Assembly: GCF_014529535.1 (NCBI RefSeq)
Contig: NW_023503493.1
Coordinates: 9,394,001-9,458,000, forward strand
DNA length: 64,000 nt
From: Bradysia coprophila
Lineage: Eukaryota; Arthropoda; Insecta; Diptera; Sciaridae
Direction of reading: 5' to 3'
The notes beneath the pieces were generated by a model, which saw only the letters and a list, made by a program, of their open reading frames with translations, ran no database searches and had not been told where the DNA came from. This document shows positions 56,033 through 64,000 of this stretch, one piece after another. Position 1 is the first letter of the stretch; each line of letters opens with the position of its first letter. The translations under genes and the position numbers were made by a program.

Positions 56033-57610
56033 TCTTCAGAAGCAAACATAACCCCCAACTAAAACAATTCTTTGGTCGATAAGGAAAGTTGTTTGTCAAC
56101 AGCCTCGCGCTATTCTGAACACTTAAGTAGTATGTTATAACTCATTGAAATGGCTATGTTCCGTTGAAAGCTTGTCATTTTGAGCCGACTGTATTTTTAG
56201 TTTTCTTTTATTATTATTTTTTAAATGAGTTTTACATTTAAACATTCATTTAACTTTTGACTGTGATACATTTACATTTACAACTTTTGTTTTTATTTAA
56301 ATACTTTTTTTTAAATTTTTGTTTCTTTAATCTGCTCCATATTTATCTTTAGCAAATATGCTATCTATTAATGAAATTCATTTTTTTTATTAATTAAATT
56401 TTTCTATATTTGTTTTGTAATACAAAAAAGAAGCAAAGCATATGTACAACAGATTTTCCGTTTTACCTAGTTGAACCGTAGGTAATTTTGGTAGGGATAT
56501 AGATTTGTTAATATGTTCCTAGAGGCAATTCGTTTTTCATTGTTTTTTTTTCTTTAAAAATAATTTTTCTAAATTTTATTTAACCTTTTTTTACCGTCGT
56601 GAAAGAAGTCTTTCGTAGCTCGATTTTAATGTGAGAAAGAAGTATGGGCTGTACCGACAAATTGTTGTGATTCGCTTCTTAGAGACACAATTTTATTTAC
56701 TAGTTCGGCACGAGTCTCAAGCAAAGGACTATATGGATGTAATGATCTTTACGAATTTGAACATGATCTGCATCATCAGAGATGGGATAGTTAGTTAAAT
56801 GTTGAGTGCAGATGATCAAATGACTGAAGTATTGCTAACAGTATCGAATGAACATCACAGTTCGGTTTTTACAGTATCATGGTTATGCCTTACAAATAGC
56901 AAACGAATATTTCTATCTCACAGCTAGAAATGGCTACCTGTGGAACTTCTACCATATTGTTCACGTGATTTAAACTGGAATGCAGTACATTTGCAGATTC
57001 TTACCTTTTTCAGTTTTTCCAACGTTCGTTTCTGTTATAGTGGAAACAGTTGTTTAACTTAGTCACATAACTTAAAAATTATTTTATTTGACATGCTGCC
57101 CGAAGTGATCAATAGTTCATCACCGCACTCACCGTAGCTTATACGAGATGTGTACGTAAAACTAGCGAAGTAAGACTTTATACCACGATATCTATAGCGA
57201 TGTAAATCTGCCAGCAAATTGATTGTATCACAGGGATACTCGCTTTACTCGATTTGATTGATTATTTCACTCGGCGTCGACTCATTTAGCAAATTGTCAA
57301 AGCAAAAATAATGACGTTCGCCGCAATTACCAATCGATTCTTTTCCTCATTGTGTTTCATGTACAAATGATTCTAGAATTAGAATTTTCCCGTCCAATTT
57401 ATTATAGAAGGAAAATGTCTTCTCAGTCATCTAGCATGTAATTCTGATATTAAATTTTCGCAACAATGGAGAACATGATTTTTTTGACGAATGTGATGCA
57501 GGGGGGATCTCAGAGCCTATTCACAATACATGGGATGAAATCATTATTCATCCCAAAAGATTCAGAATTGTTTTTTTCTTCTTTTTACTTTTTGAAGGTC
57601 CACACTTGTA
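56033..57610. other. Intergenic, no gene recognised
   Basis: AT-rich with long T runs between 56200 and 56600. No supported open frame or repeat structure. Confidence 0.5.
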
Positions 57611-58348
57611 CAGGGCCAATTTTATAGAAATTAAAAAATGAATAGAAAGAGATCATTAATGAAGAGATCATCAGGGGAGCCACGTTCCAAAGATTATCTG
57701 TTGCAGAAAATTTCTATTGCGATACAAAGAGGCAATGCGGCATGTATTCTTGGAACTTTAGGAAGTAATGGAGCAGATGATTTTTATTTGTAATATTTGT
57801 TGATCGAAAAGATCGTTTTTTTACTGATTGCGCCGTGTGCGAGCAGTCTTTTTTAGCTTTGAATAAATAATAAATTTTTTGATCATGGCACGTTCGAAGC
57901 GGAAAATGTTTAATATTCAATTAAAGTTGTCACAGAAAATGTTTCTTATCAAAAGTATGTTCTACGGCATGCCTCCTCCATAGCTCCAAATGCACTGATG
58001 TTCGTTTTCTCAACGCAAAATTAACTCACCCAGCAACTACCTTCTGAAAACGTAGAGATCAGCTTTCTGGAATTCTAAACTAATCTCGAAATGTTGGCTA
58101 GGTTGCCCTAAGCAATTGAGTTAGTTTTGCTGGCCCTATATTAAAACTCATCCAGTGCTCATTTTCGAGAATTAAAATTTGTGAAAATTCATTTCGCCCG
58201 AACGTATTAAGCGATCGTAATGGCTACATTCATTAACGGCTGGAGAAAGTCGCAGTATTTTAGGGAGATGTACCGCTAAACAGGTTTTTGTGTAGAATAA
58301 TGATTTGCGTCGATTCGAAATAACTTGGATAAAAACTACACACGTACC

Positions 58349-58490
58349 ACTGTCAGTTTCGTATCTAAACTGTTCTTGCTATTATTCTCCATTTCTCTGT
58401 TCTCTCATTTGTCATTTCAACATGAGGAATGACAGAAACCAGTGAAACGGAGAATAACGGCAAGAACAGTTTAGATACGAAAGTAACAGT
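58349..58490. mobile_element. Palindromic MITE
   Basis: CGTATCTAAACTGTTCTTGC pairs with GCAAGAACAGTTTAGATACG; ends ACTGTCAGTTT / AAAGTAACAGT. About 45-bp arms and a short loop containing its own TGTCATTTCA / GAATGACA pairing. Confidence 0.75.
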
Positions 58491-58530
58491 ATTTACGGGT
58501 GCAAGATTACGGGTGTTTCTAAAATTATCT

Positions 58531-58761
58531 ACAGTCAAAGACAGTCAATTTTCAGCATAAATTAGCTTCAGCTGTTTTTCAGCTGATCCATACAAACAAT
58601 CACAACCGTTTATACGTCTTTATACGGTTTTACCACTATCGTGCGCGTGCGTGTAGCAGCTTCAACCGTATGAACAAGTAAACCGTATGAACAAGTATGT
58701 GTGGATCAGCTGAAAAACAGCTGAAGCAAATTTATGCTGAAAATTGACTGCCTTTGACTGT
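58531..58761. mobile_element. MITE with ~63-bp near-perfect inverted ends
   Basis: Left ACAGTCAAAGACAGTCAATT, then CAGCTGTTTTTCAGCTGATC; right is the complement, ending CCTTTGACTGT. The centre has CGTATGAACAAGTA twice and a CGTGCGCGTGCGTG stretch. Confidence 0.8.
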
Positions 58762-58815
58762 ACAAAATTTTCTGTAATTTTCGAAATTTGAAGAAATTAA
58801 TTTCTATAAAATAGG

Positions 58816-60403
58816 CCCCGTTCTAAGGTGATTCTGATTTTTTGTGGGAAAAAAGCAAAATTGGTTAAACAATCGATTCGCTTCAAACTAAGTTTTTTTT
58901 AAATCTTTTCAACTTTCACTTCTTTTTTAACTTTATATTTTGTAAATGTTTTTGTAAATTTATTTTCTTTTTAATTTTTTTAATTAATTTCTCTTTCATT
59001 TCTTGTTACGTCTTATTATATTAAAGCTTAATTACCAAAAAAGCTACGTTAAGAACTTTCTGACAATTAAAATAAAATATAATCGAAAATCAAATTTTTT
59101 TATTTTTTTACCTTACCTTATTATACTCATCATATTGCTAAATCAATATTGAGATAAATATGTTTTGTTTTGTTTTAGCTTTTCTATCAATTATTATACA
59201 ATTTTCGCATTTTGTCACTCTCCTCGCCCTTTATTCGGCGACAATTGTTCCATTTACATTTTGGTTTTGTTTCAATTACTTAACATGGTTTTCCCAAGTG
59301 TTTTATACTCCCATTAAATTTCTAGTCGGTTTTTTTTCTTTAGGAATTAGGAAAGCAATAATTTTCAATTTCTGTAGGCACTATATCGTAAGCTCGTTAC
59401 ATAATATCAACATAAAAGTAAAAGCAAGTTTTTCTTTTGTTAAAACAGTTCAGTGTCAATCCATTTTTTTCTTTCTTTTCAATATTGTAGGTATGGGGAA
59501 GAGGCTTTGATGGTTTCTGAATTAAGTTTTAAGTATTGTCGTAATTTCGTGCGTTTTTTTCGTTTTCTTCTTCTACTTCCAAAAACTTATTTAAAGCCCA
59601 AGTCATAATAGTCTTACAACTGCAAGCGAAAAGTTACTAATGTGTAATGCAATTTGTAGATTACTCTTGTGATACTTGTCGAAATCTGTATGATTTGCAT
59701 TAAAATTGCGATAGAGGTGAGATGTTAGAAGTTGGCATAATCCAAAAGCACTAAAAAGCAGAATTTGTGCTGATGTAGTTCTAGAAAATAATGCGCGGTC
59801 TCATGCCCTAAAGCTTCGCTATGTTTGTAGACATTTTAAGTATAGTTTTGAGTTAGTTGCAATAATTTAAGCGAATCTTCGCGGATATGAATATCATTGC
59901 ATAGCGTTCGTTTTAATGAGAATTATTTGCCACTAACTTCATTCACAACGTTTCCATCCCAGAATGAAAATATTTATCTTAAAGATCTTAAAGAATTCGT
60001 TTTCTCTTATAATATTCGTGTGAGCGTATCGTCTTAATCTGTAAAATGGAAATAAATTCTTGAGCTTATTATTCACAGGGGAGTGGTAAACAGATGATAA
60101 TATCATATAGACGGTAGCAATAATACCGTCTCATCAATATCGTTCCTTCTGTCATATTTTCGAGATTAGACAAGGCTTACATCACCCCAATAAATTCTAA
60201 CGCATTCCCATTTGTCTCGCGGAATGGGCTACCGATCAAAATCCGGAATAATAAAAAAATCTGCGCAGAAAGACCTGGACTGTACAATATGCGGAACGTA
60301 AAGGATCAGTTGCCAGATGATAATATCCGGCGTTGACCACAATTTACAAGACGCTAATGTTTTCCACGTCTGTGACATGAACTGGATTGAGAATCCGAAT
60401 TTT
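58816..60403. other. Intergenic, no gene recognised
   Basis: AT-rich. The 116-codon frame at 59160-59510 is Phe/Ile-rich and has no family resemblance; I do not accept it as a gene. Confidence 0.45.
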
Positions 60404-60622
60404 TTACTCGGTCATATTTCTGTCAGCCAGCCACTGCGTTATAAACATTGAGTTAACGTATAGCGTGGCATGAATGGCATTTTTCATCTGGTCATCGCGG
60501 TTAGGAAATAATTTTCGAAACAACGCGTTGACTTTTGGATGCAGCTTGGTTGGTGTTTGCTTGTTGTGGAAGCTTTTTGATTTCAAAATTTCCTTTTTTC
60601 TTTTAAAGTGGACAGTGCCCAA
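60404..60622 (-). pseudogene. Possible decayed coding remnant
   Basis: The minus-strand frame reads 72 codons of mixed, non-low-complexity composition, ending LFRKLFPNRDDQMKNAIHAT and then QWLADRNMTE before a stop. It looks more protein-like than its surroundings, but no family is recognised and no splice-linked partner exon or start context supports it. It could equally be chance or part of an old transposon. Confidence 0.2.
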
Positions 60623-60967
60623 GATTCAGGAAATCCATAGATCAGCCATACCTGAACACTGTCTGATGCTTTATTGTAAAACTATTTCAAATTTACGATT
60701 CGTATGGCCACACCCGTTTTATATGTCTTGTAAATTCCGGAACAAAATAAAACTTGAATTATATGGCTAACCGAAACACAGTTTTGACGGTCGTTTGTTA
60801 AACATAATTCAAATCCTTCCCTTGATTCATGTTTTACGTTAATTCAAGCAATTCAAATTATTTCATTTCTCTTTGTGCCGAAAGCAAATTTGTTTTTCTT
60901 TTCTTTAAATTTCAAAGTTCATTGTCTCGTCTGGCTACTTACATTTGTATAATTCGTTTGTTTGGTT

Positions 60968-60973
60968 TTTATT
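60968..60973 (-). terminator. Polyadenylation signal after the last exons at 61097-61547
   Basis: AATAAA on the minus strand, about 125 nt after the stop codon at 61097-61099. Confidence 0.4.
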
Positions 60974-61096
60974 AATATTTTCCGTTTTTGTTTTTTCGGT
61001 TGTGTTGAGATAATTTCTTTTATCTTTTGTTTGTTCAAATGTCTTCACATTCACAGTCGTTACTGTCGTCAACATATTCGGTGGATTGGTAAAATC

Positions 61097-61547
61097 TTAC
61101 GCCCGGCTCGTGTAGCTCACTTCGCGGAGTTCTACTTCTTCGGGAGCGACGTCGACCGTACTGCCTCCACCGGTTGCCGAATAACTGTTCCAAGTAATAC
61201 CTAAAAAAAGCGAAAACGAAAATAGAGTTTGTGACTTTGTTGAGAACGCAAGACCAGACTCAGTGACTACTTTTGAGAACTTTTATTTCCAACTTTTCCT
61301 CTAATTTTTCCCAATTTTCCGGAATGGAAAAGTTTGAAAATTTTGGACAAATTACAATTGCTAAATTGCACCAGCTGATGCTCATTCTGCACATAGGAAA
61401 CATTTAAGAATTGTAGGAAAACATTTTCCCAAAAATAGTTCTTGTTGCATTTGTTTAGATGAGATGCTACGTAAATTGTAGAGAAAACATGAATTCTATC
61501 AAACTTACCGTAGTCAGATCTTGGTAACCGTCGGCGCGTTGTTGAGT
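61097..61547 (-). CDS. Probable last two coding exons of a gene extending beyond the window
   Basis: Exon A (61547-61509, 39 nt) sits between TTTCAG and GTAAGT. Exon B (61200-61097) follows TTTTTTTAG and ends in TAA. Joined in phase 1 they read (S)TTRRRLPRSDYGITWNSY then SATGGGSTVDVAPEEVELRE and VSYTSRA, a hydrophilic, acidic-to-basic C-terminal tail. The codons are less AT-rich than the flanks. A second frame of exon B is also open (ending SNDCECEDI), but the splice phase of exon A favours the frame given. The family is unknown; a cytoplasmic tail of a large neuronal or adhesion protein would fit but is conjecture. Upstream exons must lie beyond a >2.4-kb intron outside the window. Confidence 0.48.
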
Positions 61548-63396
61548 CTGAAAGTGAAAGGATCGGTGAATTGATGAATTTTCGAACATTGAAATATTTT
61601 CGTTTGAAATGAATTATACTCGAGATGATTTTGCTGTTCAAAAATATTTATGATGAATAAAAGAGAAGAGGCATTTCCGTTCGTATTTAATTAAATTCTT
61701 CTGTCTGCAATTTTCTTTATTTAACTTCGTAAGAAGAAATGATTTTGCAATTTAAATTGATTCACAAGAAAATGTTCAGAGGATTTTTTTTCTATTACAC
61801 CAACCCGTTCCTTTAAATGTGGCTCTTGAAGCAATTAGGATTAGAGATGAGCGAGTCGACCCAAATTAAATTATTTAAACCTCAGCCCGACTAACCCGAA
61901 AGAAATGACACACAAGGTTCAAAATATTATGTCGAAAACTCAAATCTGAGCAGGGCCCAAAAGACGATATATCGAAGTCACTCCGTTGTTGTTACGGTCT
62001 TTTGAAGCTGTACATTTCAGCTAAATCAATTACATTGGGATGGTATTGGACGAGATTTCTAAACATTGTAGAATAGTAAACGCTTTAACCTGGCTTTAAC
62101 ATAAGTCAGAATTCCTAAATTTTTTAGAATTGTCAGAAATTGAATTTATTAAAATAGGCTCTGACTCTAAGAAATTATTAATCCAGAAGATCCAAACGAA
62201 ATTTTACAACGTTTTTTCCGTGAAATTGTAGTATTATATAATTTAGGTGTACGCTACCATACTGCGTCCCAATGAAATGAATTCCACCTTTCCAGTTCTC
62301 AATAAATTTCATCGGAAATAAGAAAAAACATTCAACGAACTCAGTCTGTGTCTAGACAATCGAATTTCAAATTACCAACTAGATTAGCGATATAGAAGTT
62401 TCAGTCGCTATGTAAAACAAACTGAAATAGCGGTTTGCACGCAAGTTTCCATCCCAGACAAATATTATCAGAAGTTAATGTCGGGCTTCGTAAAATGCAA
62501 AATCAATTCTTCACCCACAAAAAACTTCACCGAATGAAGTCGTCCTCACTAATGTCGGGGAACAAATGCAATTTACATAATGTATTTAATCAAATACGAG
62601 TGTGGTTTTATTTCTATTTTAACGTTTCTTTCCACTTTTACTCATGTTCCAGAGAGATATAAAACGCTTGTTAGGATCAACTTTTGTTCGCAATTTAATT
62701 TTGTGAATTCTTTTATGCTCCGTTTTATCGCGCTAATTGCCGTTCAGCAGTGGAACTTATGCCGGCAGAGAATTTTATGTGTGTTTGCACTTAAAAAAAT
62801 CCCCTCTCCTATCGTATTACCTTTCTGACTGCAAAACTTTTTGTTAGAAAAATTAATTTTAAGCTGAAAAAGTTATAAAAATTCGATTCGAACAACAAAC
62901 TATTTAATTCGCAATTTAACTATTTGGTCACGGTTAGATTGTTTGTAATTCGATTCAGATTTTCAAAACTTTTAACTTTAAATTTCATTAAAAAGTTTTA
63001 AAAGCGGACCATTTTCACGTTCATTGTTTAAGGTCACCGTTAAATTGGTCCATTTTAAGTGGTTGAATTTTAAGCGCACCTACGCTGTAACAGGACTTAC
63101 ACCGTAAACTAGACTCCATTTTCTATAGAAAAAAAATCAGGGGCAAATGACCCATCACGGATTTATCTATTGCACTACAGCAGAGGAGACCAAATTGTAG
63201 CTACGTAATCAAATGGCTTTTTGTTGGCACTAGATCCCCCTTCCTTCACTTTCCACTTTTTCCTAATTCTTAGTTATTCACACCATAAGTGCGCCCTAAA
63301 ATTCAAAATTCTAACATTCTAACGCACCTTTTTGACAGTTGTTCTATGATAAACACTATATTCAAGGCTCTATACATGGGAAGATCATATAGATGA
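61548..63396. other. Probable intron or intergenic DNA
   Basis: No exon recognised. A terminus-like TTAAAATAGGCTCTGA at about 62150-62165 resembles the CAGGGCC family, with AGAATTCC / TTAGAATTGT partners just before it. Open frames at 62435-62828 lack support. Confidence 0.45.
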
Positions 63397-63532
63397 AGAT
63401 ACTACCACACACCACATTTGATGATTTTGTGGCTGATATTCATACAAAAACGTCGCTTATTGTGATGATTATCGTTCCTGATTATCGTTTAATTTTTTAT
63501 TTGCAAAATCATCAAAGGTGGTGTGTGTATCT
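63397..63532. mobile_element. Palindromic MITE-like repeat
   Basis: ACCACACACCACATTTGATG then ATTTTG at the left pairs with CAAAATCATCAAAGGTGGTG at the right, with AGAT / ATCT tips. Confidence 0.65.
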
Positions 63533-64000
63533 GTACAGTCCTGGTTAATCGGGCGTTAAATATAATTATAAATTTTGTGGCACGTAAGTGTGCCTACTTC
63601 AGTGTTAATAAAGTTGCTACCTACAACCTGGATGTCATTTAGGTAACAGACATATTTAGTCATATGCTATAGAAACGGTGTAGGAGTGTAGCTAGTCAAA
63701 TGTTTCTAAAATGTGGGAATGTATATTCTGAGATTCGACGAAGTATCACAGGATAGTTGTGAAGAGAAGTGTGCTGTTACAGGCATAGCTCAAAATTCGA
63801 TACAATTAGGTTGTATCTTCAAACTAGATGGAAATTATTTTTCATTCAAAAACCACGTTTGGGTGACTAGGTTCTAAAAATATCAAACGGAAAAATCACT
63901 CAAGGGCAGATGACATTGTCGGTTTGAGATCTTACCGCCTCTTATTGTATTTTTGATGTAAAATTTCTAGGGTGCGTTATCGGCTGCTGTCAAAGTACAT
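63533..64000. other. Right edge, no gene recognised
   Basis: AT-rich sequence; nothing supported up to the window end. Confidence 0.5.

Larger units (their letters stand above)
57611..58815. mobile_element. Possible CAGGGCC-family element carrying two nested MITEs
   Basis: CAGGGCCAATTTTATAGAAATT (57611), here given to 20 bases as CAGGGCCAATTTTATAGAAA, pairs with TTTCTATAAAATAGGCCCC ending near 58815. No matching target duplication was found, so the two ends may come from separate copies. The interval contains the palindromes 58349-58490 and 58531-58761. Confidence 0.45.

Noticed and set aside
59160..59510. 116-codon hydrophobic open frame as a membrane protein gene
   Set aside because: Composition follows the T-rich DNA; no conserved pattern, promoter or splice support.
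1..64000. tRNA, rRNA or CRISPR features
   Set aside because: I saw no cloverleaf-like sequence with A and B boxes, no rRNA core motif and no regularly spaced repeat-spacer array; a covariance-model search would be decisive.

Overview
This is a eukaryotic window, almost certainly from an insect and most likely a dipteran. The evidence is short introns (mostly 50-90 nt) with GT/AG ends, AT-rich intergenic DNA, TATA boxes about 30 bp before probable starts, a copia retrotransposon primed by the anticodon region of initiator tRNA-Met, and a very high density of small palindromic transposons. The species cannot be read from the sequence; a lower dipteran such as a fungus gnat would fit, but that is inference.

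Most genes are spliced, so several had to be assembled exon by exon; in each complete model the coding length is a multiple of three. From left to right: (1) the 5' end of a secreted, Thr/Ser/Pro-rich mucin-like protein on the minus strand (1-1023); (2) a Cezanne/OTUD7-type deubiquitinase, minus strand, 3 exons (6302-8998); (3) a secreted 271-residue Gly/Leu-rich protein, plus strand (13388-14951); (4) an intact, apparently recent copia-type LTR retrotransposon (18840-23177); (5) a 115-residue secreted peptide with ten mature cysteines in two related halves, plus strand, 3 exons (28370-28893); (6) a transmembrane leucine-rich-repeat protein with a coiled-coil stalk, minus strand (42047-43747); (7) an EFHC-type protein with three DM10 domains, minus strand, 8 exons (46898-49540); (8) a pseudouridine-5'-phosphate glycosidase with a probable mitochondrial leader, plus strand, at least 8 exons (51018-52997), whose usual C-terminal kinase half is not visible; (9) probable last two exons of a gene whose 5' part lies beyond the window (61097-61547, minus).

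Between the genes lie mobile elements and repeats. The most structured are a long palindrome at 31040-34348 whose left arm was interrupted twice, by a small non-autonomous LTR element (31102-32667, identical 174-bp LTRs, GGAA duplication) and by a hAT-like element (32773-33379); a foldback-like inverted repeat at 34608-37896 whose arms are arrays of ~144-bp repeats in alternating subtypes; and more than fifteen palindromic MITEs, including a hAT-like family ending in CAGGGCC and a MITE with a perfect 8-bp duplication (54609-54762).

The genes do not form one pathway: protein quality control (OTUD7), axoneme (EFHC), pseudouridine breakdown, and secreted or surface proteins (mucin, Cys-rich peptide, Gly/Leu-rich protein, LRR protein) sit as independent units in transposon-rich DNA. 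I saw no tRNA, rRNA or CRISPR array.
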